64,000 nucleotides of DNA from Pseudomonadota bacterium (GTDB lineage: Bacteria > Pseudomonadota > Gammaproteobacteria > Burkholderiales > Rhodocyclaceae): NCBI GenBank assembly GCA_018241685.1, contig JAFEDJ010000009.1:1-64000 (forward strand), read 5' to 3'. Made by a program: the position numbers and the translations under genes. The notes beneath the pieces are model-generated. The model searched no databases and was not told the DNA's origin. It saw nothing but the letters and a program-made list of their open reading frames with translations. Positions 17,627-27,573 of this stretch are shown here, one piece after another; position 1 is the stretch's first letter, and each line of letters begins with the position of its first letter.

Positions 17627-18535
17627 TCAGATCACCGCATCCTTCACTTCACCGCCGAGGGCCTCCAGCACGGCCGGGATCAGGCGCGACAGCTCGCCGC
17701 TCATCAGCGCGAAGTCGGCCTCGATCTGCATGTCGGTGGCGTCGGCCTGGCGCTCGGCCTCTTCCTTGATGATGTCGAGGAAGGCCAGGCGCTTGATCTC
17801 CATCTTCTCGGTGAGCATGAAAGAGATGCGGTCGTCGAAGGTCAGCGCCAGGCGCGTCGGCAGCTTGCCAGCGGCCAGGTGGTCCTGCACGTCCTTGCCG
17901 TCCAGCGCGTGGCGCACGTAGCGCACGGCGGCCTTCTCGTCGGTGACGGCACGCAGCTCGCAATCCAGGTCGATGCTGAAGGCGCCCGACGCCTCGTTGG
18001 CAGCCAGCCAGTCGGTCATCACCGACACCGGCGACAGCTGGGTCTTGACCATCTTCACCGGCAGCTCGTCCAGCGTGTCGCGCAGGGCTTCGAGGACTTC
18101 CTCGGCGCGGGCCGGGCTGGAGGCGTCGATGACCAACCAGCCGCCCACCGGGTCAATCCAGCTGAACACCTTGCGACGGCGCGTGAAGGCGCGCGGCAGC
18201 AGTTCCTGCAGCACCGCCTCCTTGATTTCCTTCATCTGCTTGCGGCCGGGCTTGTAGCCCTGCTGGGCCTCGATCATCTCGGCCTTGTCGGCCGCCACCT
18301 CATTGACCACCGACGACGGCAGCAGCTTCTGCTCGACGGCCAGCGCAACCAGGAAATGGCCGCCGACCGCCAGCACGAAGCGGTCGTCCTTGGTCGGCGA
18401 ACTCCAGCCGCGGGTCGCCATGTCCTGGCTGCCACAGGGCTGGAAGGGCCGCGCGGCGAGCTTCTCGGCGAGGGCTTCGGCCGTCAGGCCCCAGTTTTCA
18501 GGAAGACGGTAGATCTGGAGATTGCGGAACCACAT
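17627..18535 (-). CDS. rdgC: Recombination-associated protein RdgC
   Basis: RdgC forms a DNA-encircling ring that binds duplex DNA without strong sequence preference and limits RecA loading. The 302-residue protein is the normal length (about 303). It has the family N-terminus MWFRNLQIYRL and the segments GRKQMKEIKE and FTRRRKVFSWIDP. I chose the ATG at 18535, which begins exactly at the conserved N-terminus; upstream in-frame residues are not conserved. The gene is divergent from a small membrane protein gene, with 153 bases between them. Confidence 0.95.
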   Translation of the reverse strand: MWFRNLQIYRLPENWGLTAEALAEKLAARPFQPCGSQDMATRGWSSPTKDDRFVLAVGGHFLVALAVEQKLLPSSVVNEVAADKAEMIEAQQGYKPGRKQMKEIKEAVLQELLPRAFTRRRKVFSWIDPVGGWLVIDASSPARAEEVLEALRDTLDELPVKMVKTQLSPVSVMTDWLAANEASGAFSIDLDCELRAVTDEKAAVRYVRHALDGKDVQDHLAAGKLPTRLALTFDDRISFMLTEKMEIKRLAFLDIIKEEAERQADATDMQIEADFALMSGELSRLIPAVLEALGGEVKDAVI

Positions 18536-18688
18536 GGGCGATACATCCGTGCTGATGGAGAAGAGGCGGCATTGTAGCGGGACGCTGTCCCCCCGTCGCG
18601 GCGCGGCGGCCACAACGCGGGCCCGATGCGTGCAGAATGTGGGCACTCCACGAACACGCCGCCTTTGCGCTGGCCATCCGATCCGTCC

Positions 18689-19096
18689 ATGCCAGCTCCA
18701 TCCCCACTCCAGCAGGCCGCAGCGCTGCCACTCGCGCTACTGGCCGGCTTCATCGGCTACGGCCAGGTCCTCGAGCTGGCCCGCTGGCTGATGCCCGTCA
18801 CGCCTGCCAGCCCGCTGACGCCCGCAATCCTGATGAGCCAGGGCTTCCTGGCCGCAACCCTGCTGGCTGCGCTGGCCTGTTACCCGCTGGCGCGACTGTA
18901 CGGCAAGCGGGCCGTGGCGGTCGCCGGCCTGATGACGCTGCCGGTATTGGCCATGCGCGTGCCAGGCAGCCTGGCCCCCGGGCAGCACGCACTGGCGATC
19001 TTCCTGTCCGCCTGGGAGATGCTGAGCTTCGTCGTGCTGCTGGTGGGCGGCACCTGGCTCGCCCAGCGGGCGCGCAAGGGCCCGTCAGTCGCCTGA
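18689..19096 (+). CDS. Small hypothetical membrane protein
   Basis: A 135-residue protein I do not recognise. It has four predicted membrane segments, near 10-28, 45-63, 73-90 and 103-125, with short loops and a basic C-terminal tail (QRARKGPS). The ribosome binding site before the ATG at 18689 is weak. Its last 12 bases overlap the end of bluB on the other strand. Nothing in the context suggests a function. Confidence 0.55.
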   Translation: MPAPSPLQQAAALPLALLAGFIGYGQVLELARWLMPVTPASPLTPAILMSQGFLAATLLAALACYPLARLYGKRAVAVAGLMTLPVLAMRVPGSLAPGQHALAIFLSAWEMLSFVVLLVGGTWLAQRARKGPSVA

Positions 19097-19756
19097 CGCC
19101 ACCGGCTCGCCGGCCCGCCAGCCGTTCTCGAAGACCACCGTTTCCAGCGGCATGCGCTCGGCCCAATGGTGGATTTCCAGCATTGGCCTGGGATAGAACT
19201 CGTCCACGTGGCCGATGCACAGGATCGCGACCGGGCGCGCGCCGGTCGGCATGTCGAGCAGCGTGGCCAGGTCCACAGGATCGAAGATCGACACCCAGCC
19301 GAGGCCGATGCCTTCGGCGCGGGCCGCCAGCCACATGTTCTGGATCGCACAGGCGACTGAGGCGAGGTCCATCTCGGGCAGCGTGCGGCGGCCGAAGACG
19401 TGCTTCTCGCGGCCGTCAGCCAGCGCCACGACGATCACCTCGCCGGCTTCGAGCAGGCCTTCCACCTTGAGGCGCATGAAGTCCTCTTCCCGTTCGCCGA
19501 GGGCGCGGGCGGTGTTGCGGCGCTCCTTCTCGACCAGCACGTGCATGCGCTCGCGCAGGCCCCGGTCGGTGATGCGGATGAAGCGCCACGGCTGCATGTA
19601 GCCGACGCTGGGAGCATGGTGGGCCGCCCACAGCAGGCGCGCCAGGATCTCGGGATCGACCGGGTCGGGGCGGAAGTGGCGCATGTCGCGCCGCTCGGCG
19701 ATGACCCGGTAGATCGCGTCGACATCGGCATCCGGGAAACGGTGGGAATCAGCCAT
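19085..19756 (-). CDS. bluB: 5,6-dimethylbenzimidazole synthase BluB
   Basis: BluB uses oxygen to break reduced FMN into 5,6-dimethylbenzimidazole, the lower ligand of cobalamin. The 223-residue protein has the nitroreductase-like fold with BluB features: RRDMRHFRPDPVD, WAAHHAPSVGYMQPWRFI and EGIGLGWVSIFDP. Length is typical. AGGA precedes the ATG at 19756. It stands 44 kb from cobT-cobS-cobC at the right end of the window, with which it should cooperate. There is no cobalamin riboswitch in the 82 bases upstream. It may share a transcript with dbpA. Confidence 0.92.
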   Translation of the reverse strand: MADSHRFPDADVDAIYRVIAERRDMRHFRPDPVDPEILARLLWAAHHAPSVGYMQPWRFIRITDRGLRERMHVLVEKERRNTARALGEREEDFMRLKVEGLLEAGEVIVVALADGREKHVFGRRTLPEMDLASVACAIQNMWLAARAEGIGLGWVSIFDPVDLATLLDMPTGARPVAILCIGHVDEFYPRPMLEIHHWAERMPLETVVFENGWRAGEPVASGD

Positions 19757-19838
19757 GATGGAATCCTGTATGAGCCACGGCAGCGGCCCGTGACGATTTC
19801 AAAGCCCGGGAACCCAGCAGTTCCCGGCTGGCGGCGGT

Positions 19839-21305
<1,467 letters not shown>

Positions 21306-21364
21306 GCCGGATTATCCCGGAAAGCCCCGCCTGCTGCTCGCCAAGCAGGCCAATGCCCCCGCCC

Positions 21365-22165
21365 TCAGTTGTTCAGCTGCAGACGCGCCCGCTCCCGCGC
21401 CAGCCGCTCCTGCACGCGGCGCTGCTCTTCCGCCTCGGCGTTGTGTTCCTTTTCTTCCTTCTGGCGCTGCTCGTATTCGGCCTTGCGGCGGGCCGACTCC
21501 TCGGCCTGCTGCAGCTCGGACGACACCCGGTCGGCGTAATAGCCGCGCTCCTGCAAGGCACGCTCGCGCTGGCGCTCCTCCTCCTTGCGGGCATACTCGG
21601 CGCGCTGTTCCTCGTAGCGGCGCGCCGACTCCGCCCGCTGGCGACGCTCGGTGGCTTCCTGCTCGGCAATCTCCTGCTCCGACAGGTCGCCGTACATTTG
21701 CCGCCGCTCCGCCGCGATGACCTTCTGCTGGGCCTCGGTGGCCGCATCGCCGCTGGTCACCCGCCGGAACGCGAAGACCGAAAAGAAGATCTGGATCAGC
21801 ATGCCGATGATCATCAGCGTACCGATCACACCCAGCATGATGCGCAGCGGCGAACGCTTGGCGGCCTTGATCTCCACCTGCAGCGGCAGGGGATCCTTGG
21901 CCAGCAGCGGCTCGACGACGGCTTCAGCGACGGCCGGCTGGCTGCGCGCCAGGCCCGCATCGTAGGCAGCCCGCCGACCCGGGTCGGCAAGAATCCACAC
22001 CGCCTCACGGATCGCCTTCAACTTGTTGTCCACATCGACTGGCTGCAGGCCGTGATTGCCGGACTGGTAATGGCGGGTCAGGCGCAGGTGGGCTGCCTGG
22101 ATATCGGCTTCGCTGGCGGTGGGCGCCAGCCCGAGCAGGTCATAGAGCGTGGTCCTGGCTTTCAT
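21365..22165 (-). CDS. Membrane protein with degenerate J-like domain and coiled coil
   Basis: A 266-residue protein. The N-terminal 70 residues resemble a DnaJ domain (TTLYDLLGLAPTASEADIQA, then ADPGRRAAYDAG). The HPD motif needed to stimulate Hsp70 is absent; HYQSGN stands at that place, so it cannot be a standard co-chaperone. A membrane segment follows (about 108-131), then a long Glu/Arg/Gln-rich helix (about 140-262), likely a coiled coil. The J-like domain is probably cytoplasmic, and the topology of the rest is uncertain. A TATAAT hexamer for this gene lies at 22213-22218 on the minus strand. The function is unknown. Confidence 0.7.
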   Translation of the reverse strand: MKARTTLYDLLGLAPTASEADIQAAHLRLTRHYQSGNHGLQPVDVDNKLKAIREAVWILADPGRRAAYDAGLARSQPAVAEAVVEPLLAKDPLPLQVEIKAAKRSPLRIMLGVIGTLMIIGMLIQIFFSVFAFRRVTSGDAATEAQQKVIAAERRQMYGDLSEQEIAEQEATERRQRAESARRYEEQRAEYARKEEERQRERALQERGYYADRVSSELQQAEESARRKAEYEQRQKEEKEHNAEAEEQRRVQERLARERARLQLNN

Positions 22166-22212
22166 GGCATTCCGTCGGATAAAAGCCCGGCTAAGGGCCG
22201 AAAGACAGCGGA

Positions 22213-22252
22213 ATTATACGGATCTCCGCCGACATATCGGCGTGACGCCGAT
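22213..22252 (-). promoter_or_regulatory. Promoter element and inverted repeat upstream of the J-like gene
   Basis: A perfect minus-strand TATAAT (22213-22218) fits a promoter for the J-like gene. No -35 box stands at the right distance. Instead a perfect inverted repeat, ATCGGCG-TGA-CGCCGAT (22236-22252), covers that place, which could be a regulator site. It also lies 70 bases before the divergent dedA-rhodanese gene. Confidence 0.35.
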
Positions 22253-22321
22253 CATCACCGGCACGGCAAAAAATTCTGCCCCGGCCGATAATCGGTTATT
22301 CGCCCACCAGTCAGCGCCCCG

Positions 22322-23263
22322 ATGGAACTCGCCCAGCTCAGCCACACCCTCCGCCAGGACGCCGTCGGCGTGGTATTCGTCAATGTGCTGCTGCAGCAGA
22401 TGGGCGTGCCGGTGCCTGCGCTGCCAACCCTGCTGCTGGCCGGCAGCCTCGCCGCCGGGCCCGATGGATTGGGCAAGCTGCTGGCGGTGGCGGTGCTGGC
22501 CTCGGTGCTGGCCGACTGGGCCTGGTACGGCGCCGGTAAAGTGTTCGGCTACCGGGTGCTAGCCGGGCTATGCCGACTGTCGATCAACCCGGCCTCCTGC
22601 GTCAGCCAGACCGAAGCGCGCTTCATCCGCTGGGGCCTGTCGTCGCTGGTGGTCGCCAAGTTCATCCCCGGCTTCTCGACGGTCGCGCCGCCAATCGCCG
22701 GCGCGCTGCGCATGAACCTCGGCGGCTTCCTGCTGGCCGCGGCAGCCGGCGCTGCATTGTGGGCCGGTGCGGCATTGGGGGCAGGCTGGGTGCTGAAGGA
22801 GGCAGTGCAGGCCGCCATCCTTGCGCTGGACGAACACATGGGCCGCGCGCTGGTGGTGCTCGGCCTGCTGGCCGGGGCCTGGCTCGGCTGGAAGCTGTGG
22901 CAGAAATACCGTTTCCGCCAGCAGTGCGCGATCGCCCACATCACACCGGCCGAACTGCTGGAAGCACTGGAGTCATCCGACCGGCCGCTGGTGCTGGACC
23001 TGCGCGGCGCGACGATGATCGCCGCCACCGGCCCGCTCCCCGGCACGCGGGTCGCGGAACACGACCGCCTGCACGAGGCGGTCGGCGATTGGCCGAAGAG
23101 CCGCCCCATCGTCACGCTGTGCGCCTGTCCGGAGGATGCCGGCGCAATCCAGGCAGCACGCCATCTGCTGGAAGCCGGCTACCTGTCGGTACGGCCGCTG
23201 CAGGGCGGCTACGAAGCCTGGCTGGCGGCTACCGGCCAAGCTGCGCCGGCGGACGCTCAGTAA
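22322..23263 (+). CDS. DedA family membrane protein fused to a rhodanese domain
   Basis: A 313-residue two-domain protein. Residues about 1-200 are a DedA/VTT membrane domain, with the conserved central segment VVAKFIPGFSTVAPPIAGAL. DedA proteins act in membrane lipid homeostasis and proton-motive-force-dependent drug tolerance. Residues about 205-310 are a rhodanese-like domain; TLCACPEDAG supplies the expected active-site cysteine, and RPLQGGYEAW is the closing motif. The rhodanese part would be cytoplasmic. The architecture is known in proteobacteria, but its purpose is unclear. The last 7 bases overlap the end of the pirin gene on the other strand. Confidence 0.85.
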   Translation: MELAQLSHTLRQDAVGVVFVNVLLQQMGVPVPALPTLLLAGSLAAGPDGLGKLLAVAVLASVLADWAWYGAGKVFGYRVLAGLCRLSINPASCVSQTEARFIRWGLSSLVVAKFIPGFSTVAPPIAGALRMNLGGFLLAAAAGAALWAGAALGAGWVLKEAVQAAILALDEHMGRALVVLGLLAGAWLGWKLWQKYRFRQQCAIAHITPAELLEALESSDRPLVLDLRGATMIAATGPLPGTRVAEHDRLHEAVGDWPKSRPIVTLCACPEDAGAIQAARHLLEAGYLSVRPLQGGYEAWLAATGQAAPADAQ

Positions 23264-24135
23264 CCCGGCCAGGGCAGCGGCGGCGCAACCAGGCGCCGCT
23301 CGCCGGGCCCTGCCACCGGGCCGAAGCGAGCATCGCCGGCCTCCCACTCATGCTGGGCAGCGGCGATCTCGTCCTTGCTGAAACCGACGAAGTTCCACCA
23401 CATCAGCACCGGTTCGCCGAAGGGTTCGCCGCCGAGCAGCAGGACGCGCCCGCCCGCCGACAGCTGCGCATCGAAACGCGCCTGCCCGTCACCCAGATAA
23501 GCTAGTTCGCCGATGCCGAAGCGCTCGCCATCGATGTCGATATGGCCTTCCAGCGGCAGCACCGCGTATTCGAAACCCGGCTCCAGCGCCAGGCCGATGC
23601 GACCGCCCGCCGCGCTGCTCACATCCAGCCCGACCAGCGGCGAATACAGGCGTGCCGGCGCCACGTGGTCGCCATGGCGCCCGGCCAGCAGCGTAAACAC
23701 GCAGCCACCTTCCTCCCAGCGCGGCAGGTCGGGATAGTGCTCGAAAGCCGGCTCGCGCTCCCGTTCTTCAAACGGCAGTGCAATCCACAACTGCGCGGCG
23801 TGCAGGCGGGTCTCGCCGGACAGGGAATCCTCGGTATGCACGATGCCGCGCCCGGCGGTCATCAGATTGACCTGGCCGGGGCGGATCACCTGCTCGTGGC
23901 CGAGGCTGTCCCGGTGCAGCACCTCGCCCTCGATCATCCACGTGAAGGTCTGCAGGCCGATATGCGGGTGGGCACCGACGTGCATGCCATGGCCGACCTC
24001 GAAATCCCGCGGCCCGATGTGGTCGAGGAAACACCAGGCGCCCACCATGCGCCGCTCACGGGTCGGCACAGCGCGCCGGATCGTCAGCCCTTCGCCCAGG
24101 TCGGCCGTGCGGGCCTCGATACGCTGGATCGTCAT
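23257..24135 (-). CDS. Pirin family protein
   Basis: A 292-residue bicupin. The N-terminal cupin has the metal-binding residues of pirin: HPHIGLQTF (about 56-64) and HTE (about 100-102). LMTAGRGIVHTE is the family signature. Bacterial pirins have been described as quercetinases or as regulators of pyruvate dehydrogenase; nothing here decides between these. It lies 18 bases after osmC, so the two are probably one operon and may both respond to oxidative stress. Confidence 0.88.
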   Translation of the reverse strand: MTIQRIEARTADLGEGLTIRRAVPTRERRMVGAWCFLDHIGPRDFEVGHGMHVGAHPHIGLQTFTWMIEGEVLHRDSLGHEQVIRPGQVNLMTAGRGIVHTEDSLSGETRLHAAQLWIALPFEEREREPAFEHYPDLPRWEEGGCVFTLLAGRHGDHVAPARLYSPLVGLDVSSAAGGRIGLALEPGFEYAVLPLEGHIDIDGERFGIGELAYLGDGQARFDAQLSAGGRVLLLGGEPFGEPVLMWWNFVGFSKDEIAAAQHEWEAGDARFGPVAGPGERRLVAPPLPWPGY

Positions 24136-24153
24136 GATTCCGTCCTCCCGCCC

Positions 24154-24564
24154 TCAGGCACTCAGTTCGGTATGGATGCGCACCTCGCCGGTGAGCAGCT
24201 TGTGCATCGGGCAGGCATTGGCGATCTTCAGCAGCTGGGCACGCTGCTCGTCGCTGAGTTCGCCGTCCAGATGGATTAGGCGCTCGATGTCGTTGCCGGC
24301 CTCGGGCTTGCCCGCCGGGTTGAGCCGCAACTCCACGCGCACGCCGGTCAGCGGCCACTGACGGCGTGTCGCCACCATCTTGAGGGTGATCGCGGTGCAG
24401 GTGCCGAGGCCGCCGAGAATCAGGCGCTCCGGCGACGGGCCGGCGTTGCCGCCGCCCAGTTCGATGGGCTCGTCGGCGGACCACACGTGGCCCAGATCAT
24501 CGGACAACTGCACAAGGTAAGGCGTGTCCTGCAGGACGGCTTCGACGCGGGGTGTTCCGGACAT
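24154..24564 (-). CDS. OsmC family peroxidase
   Basis: A 136-residue OsmC/Ohr-fold protein that would reduce organic hydroperoxides with a redox cysteine pair. Cys56 (GLGTCTAITL) and Cys118 (NACPMHKLL) match the family's catalytic cysteines. It fits the YhfA/OsmC branch better than Ohr by its short N-terminus, but this is not certain. I chose the ATG at 24564 because GGAGGAACC stands directly before it; a start 24 bases upstream lacks such a site. pirin follows after 18 bases. Confidence 0.87.
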   Translation of the reverse strand: MSGTPRVEAVLQDTPYLVQLSDDLGHVWSADEPIELGGGNAGPSPERLILGGLGTCTAITLKMVATRRQWPLTGVRVELRLNPAGKPEAGNDIERLIHLDGELSDEQRAQLLKIANACPMHKLLTGEVRIHTELSA

Positions 24565-24631
24565 GGTTCCTCCGAGGAATGACGGCAAGCTGCCGGGTCC
24601 TGCTGCGACTCCGCCGGCCGGCGAACGTTCC

Positions 24632-25441
24632 TCAGCGCGGATACTGGCCCTTGCGCACCGCGTCGATCATCTGGAAGGCGATGGTGGATGGATGAGGCAA
24701 CATCGGCAACGCATCGAGGGGATACCAGCCGATGTCCTCGATCTCGCTTTCCTGGGCCACGACGTCGCCACCGGCGTAGTCGGCAAAGAAGCCGAGCATC
24801 AGCGAATGGGGGAAAGGCCAGGGCTGGCTGCCGAACCAACGGATGTTGGCGATCTCGATGCCAGCCTCCTCGCGGATCTCCCGGCGCAGGCAGTCCTCGA
24901 CGGTTTCGCCGGCCTCGACAAAGCCGGCCAGCGCGCTGTAGATGCCCGGCGGGAAATGCGGCGAACGAGCCAGCAGCAGCTCGTCGCCCTTCAGGATCAG
25001 GCCGATGCACACCGGCGAGATGCGCGGATAGGCCTTCGCACCGCAGGCCCGGCATTCCCGCGCCGGCTCGCTGGCGCTGGTGTGCAGCGGACCGCCGCAT
25101 TCGCCGCAGAAACGATGCTGCATCAGCCACGACACCAGCTGGCGGGCGCGTGCCAGCGCCTCGTGCAAGCCATCGGGCCAGCGGCCCCACAGCTGGCGGT
25201 AATCGCGGGTGGTGAATTCCGGCGGCACGCCTAGATGGGCCGGCCACAGGCGCAGTTCGCAGGAAATGCCGTCGAGGCTGCCTATCGTAATCGCCTCCAG
25301 GCACGGGCCAAGGGCCGCCAGCCGCGTCGGGTCCGGCAATTGGAGATCGGGGTCTAGCAACAAGGACGTTCCGACGAACGGAAACACCCGCGACGCAATG
25401 GCACCTTCGGCCACCCCAAAGCTCGGCACAAAACCCGACAT
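24632..25441 (-). CDS. nudC: NAD(+) diphosphatase / NAD-cap hydrolase NudC
   Basis: NudC hydrolyses NAD(H) and removes NAD caps from RNA 5' ends. The 269-residue protein has a zinc ribbon (Cys112, Cys115, Cys130, Cys133) and a complete Nudix box at about 173-195 (GFVEAGET, REIREEAG). SQPWPFPHS, which marks NudC among Nudix enzymes, follows near 207. The ATG at 25441 has a GGTGAG-type ribosome binding site. The gene lies in a leftward run after the monooxygenase gene and 67 bases before osmC. Confidence 0.93.
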   Translation of the reverse strand: MSGFVPSFGVAEGAIASRVFPFVGTSLLLDPDLQLPDPTRLAALGPCLEAITIGSLDGISCELRLWPAHLGVPPEFTTRDYRQLWGRWPDGLHEALARARQLVSWLMQHRFCGECGGPLHTSASEPARECRACGAKAYPRISPVCIGLILKGDELLLARSPHFPPGIYSALAGFVEAGETVEDCLRREIREEAGIEIANIRWFGSQPWPFPHSLMLGFFADYAGGDVVAQESEIEDIGWYPLDALPMLPHPSTIAFQMIDAVRKGQYPR

Positions 25442-25495
25442 AAGCAAACTCACCCTAGGCACGGGCCGCCGGCAAGCGGCGGCGGAAGACAGGAT

Positions 25496-25798
25496 CTACC
25501 CGATGGGGGTAGTGGCAACGGCCTCACAATACGTAATTTTCGGAGGCACGACCAGCCAGTCCTCGAAACGCCGCAGGGCCTGCTGCAGGACTTCCGAGCC
25601 GACATGCGCGTCCCAAGCAGCACGATCACGATACAACTCGTACAACACGAACTTATTGTCCCGCCCGGCCATCCGGTGCGCGGCGTAGAAGAGCGTGCCT
25701 TCTTCCGGCCCCGCCGCTGCCACGAGGTCGCGCAAAAGCACCTCCAGATCACCATCGAAAGCCGGTTTGGCCGCCAGTTCCACGATCAGTCCATACAT
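25496..25798 (-). CDS. Antibiotic biosynthesis monooxygenase-domain protein
   Basis: A 100-residue protein with one ABM domain (dimeric ferredoxin-like fold), as in YgiN-type quinol monooxygenases. Typical features are EEGTLFYAAHR, NKFVLYELYRDRAAWDAHV and the closing FEDWLV. It might oxidise quinols or small phenolics. I chose the ATG at 25798, which has GGAG nine bases upstream; an earlier in-frame start lacks this. It lies between araC and nudC on the same strand, with 48 and 54 bases either side. Confidence 0.8.
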   Translation of the reverse strand: MYGLIVELAAKPAFDGDLEVLLRDLVAAAGPEEGTLFYAAHRMAGRDNKFVLYELYRDRAAWDAHVGSEVLQQALRRFEDWLVVPPKITYCEAVATTPIG

Positions 25799-25846
25799 CT
25801 GAATGCTCCATGTCCGTAGTAAAGGAGCACTCAGCATGCCGATGCA

Positions 25847-26659
25847 TCAGATCTGCGTATTGTAGAAATGCGTCCCGGCGCGTGCCCGCTGCAGGTATTC
25901 ACCGGGCGCACAGCCGACCCGCGCACGAAAGTCCCGGTTGAAATGCGCCTGATCGTAATAGCCCCGTGCCACAGCAGCCCCGGCTGGACGCGCCGCCGCA
26001 TCCAGCACCAGATCGCGGACAACGTGCTGGAAGCGGCACAGACCTTTCACCTCCCCCGGCGTCTGGCCCGTCACAGCCAGAAAGCGGCGCTCCAGCTGAC
26101 GACGACCCAAATACAACCGGGCGGCGAGCGCATCGACCGACAGTGCGCCCGCGTGGCGGTACAAGAGCGCCATTCCTGCTTCCACCACGGCGTCGCACGC
26201 ATCCCTACGCAGGTTCTCGATCAGGAAACGCTGGATCAAGGCTACCCGTTCGTCGCGCCCCGTCGCGTAGGACAGGCGCCCAAGCAGAGCCCGCCCCTCG
26301 GCCCCCCACAGATCGGCAACGGAATGGCTGCCGTCGTGCAGATCCCGGCCCGGCACGCCGGTGAAACGATGGATCATGCCAATCCGGAAACGCACTGCGA
26401 TGAAGCCCAGCCCGGACGACGATCTAAGCTGCAGCGACCGGCGACGCTGGCAGAACAAGTGACCGGCATCTGCCGGCCGGAAGCCACCTGCACCGTCTTC
26501 CCAGGCAAAGGGCTCGCCGTAGTGGAAATACAGCTCTGCCCCCGTGCCCGGCAGCACGGTCGGTAGAGCCACCACTTCGCGGGCCTCCCCTTCCCAACCC
26601 CACAGACGGTCGACGAATGGACGCAGGACAGACGGCGGACTCAACTGAAAAGTCCGCAC
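25847..26659 (-). CDS. AraC family transcriptional regulator
   Basis: A 270-residue regulator. The N-terminal half (about 1-150) resembles the DUF6597/AraC sensor type. The C-terminal double helix-turn-helix (about 175-265) has LSVDALAARLYLGRRQLERR and a second helix within YYDQAHFNRDFRARVGCAPG. The start is a GTG at 26659 with GAGGT upstream; no suitable ATG exists near the conserved N-terminus. The gene starts 10 bases after rlmA stops, so it is probably co-transcribed. It may control the monooxygenase gene just downstream; this is inference. Confidence 0.85.
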   Translation of the reverse strand: MRTFQLSPPSVLRPFVDRLWGWEGEAREVVALPTVLPGTGAELYFHYGEPFAWEDGAGGFRPADAGHLFCQRRRSLQLRSSSGLGFIAVRFRIGMIHRFTGVPGRDLHDGSHSVADLWGAEGRALLGRLSYATGRDERVALIQRFLIENLRRDACDAVVEAGMALLYRHAGALSVDALAARLYLGRRQLERRFLAVTGQTPGEVKGLCRFQHVVRDLVLDAAARPAGAAVARGYYDQAHFNRDFRARVGCAPGEYLQRARAGTHFYNTQI

Positions 26660-26669
26660 CGAATCGACC

Positions 26670-27515
26670 TCAGGCGTTACGCACGAAGCGCGTCAGACTG
26701 ACGTCCACCGTCAGGTCGAGGGATTCCAGCGCAGCCGCGCGGGCCCGTCCTTCGGCTGTAGCGCGGTACAGGTGGGGCGTCATCGTCAACAAATCGGCGA
26801 TCTGCGCCGCGCTGTCGAGGTGGATGGCTGCGCGGACGGTGTCCACGCCATGCCGCCGGAAGCCGTCCGGCACCCGCTCGTCCGGCGGGCGTGGCGCCTT
26901 CAGCGTCGGGTAGATGATCTCGCGCAGCTCGCGCAGGTGATCCGGCCCCGCATCCACCTGCAGCAGCTCGCCACCAGTCCGCAGCACGCGGGCGAACTCG
27001 CCGTACACCGGGAAACCGAACAGGCACAGCAGCCGGTCCACGGTGCCCGACAGCACCGGCAGGTTGGCATTGCTGCCGACCACCCAGGCGACCCGCTTGT
27101 CGCGCTTGGCGGCAGCCTGTACCGCCCACTTCGAGATATCGAGGCCCAGCACGGCCAGGTCCGCGCCGCCGGCATCGGCCGCCGCCGCCAGCTCGCGCAG
27201 GTAGTAGCCTTCACCACAGCCCGCGTCGAGGCAGGCTGCCGGCCCGCCGGCAGGCAACTCCGCCAGCACCGCCCGGCTCACCGCGTCGGCAATCGGACGA
27301 TACACGCCGCTTTCGAGGTAACGCCGACGCGCCGTGACCATCTCCTTGCTGTCACCGGGATCGCGGGAACGCTTCTGCTGCACTGGCAACAGGTTGATAT
27401 AACCCTGGCTGGCCAGGTCGAAACTGTGGCCGGCCGCACATCGCCAGGCGGTGCTGCCGGGGATCAAGGGCCCTCCGTCAAGGGGGCAAGCCAGGGCCTG
27501 GAATGGGGAGATCAT
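26670..27515 (-). CDS. rlmA: 23S rRNA guanine-N1 methyltransferase RlmA family
   Basis: RlmA-type enzymes methylate a guanine near position 745 of 23S rRNA with S-adenosylmethionine. The 281-residue protein has the AdoMet motif LDAGCGEGYYL (about 92-102), VLGLDISKWAV and LLCLFGFPVYGEFAR. The N-terminal zinc finger normally has C-x2-C...C-x3-H; here Cys10, Cys26 and His30 are present, but the second cysteine is replaced by Asp13, so zinc binding may be altered. The ATG at 27515 has a weak ribosome binding site. araC follows after 10 bases. Confidence 0.87.
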   Translation of the reverse strand: MISPFQALACPLDGGPLIPGSTAWRCAAGHSFDLASQGYINLLPVQQKRSRDPGDSKEMVTARRRYLESGVYRPIADAVSRAVLAELPAGGPAACLDAGCGEGYYLRELAAAADAGGADLAVLGLDISKWAVQAAAKRDKRVAWVVGSNANLPVLSGTVDRLLCLFGFPVYGEFARVLRTGGELLQVDAGPDHLRELREIIYPTLKAPRPPDERVPDGFRRHGVDTVRAAIHLDSAAQIADLLTMTPHLYRATAEGRARAAALESLDLTVDVSLTRFVRNA

Positions 27516-27573
27516 GAATGGCTTTAGAGGGTCGGATACGCTGTCGACGCGGGCCTGCACGATACCCGAGATC

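Noticed and set aside
19757..19838. Cobalamin riboswitch before bluB
   Set aside because: The gap is only 82 bases and lacks a B12-box-like sequence.
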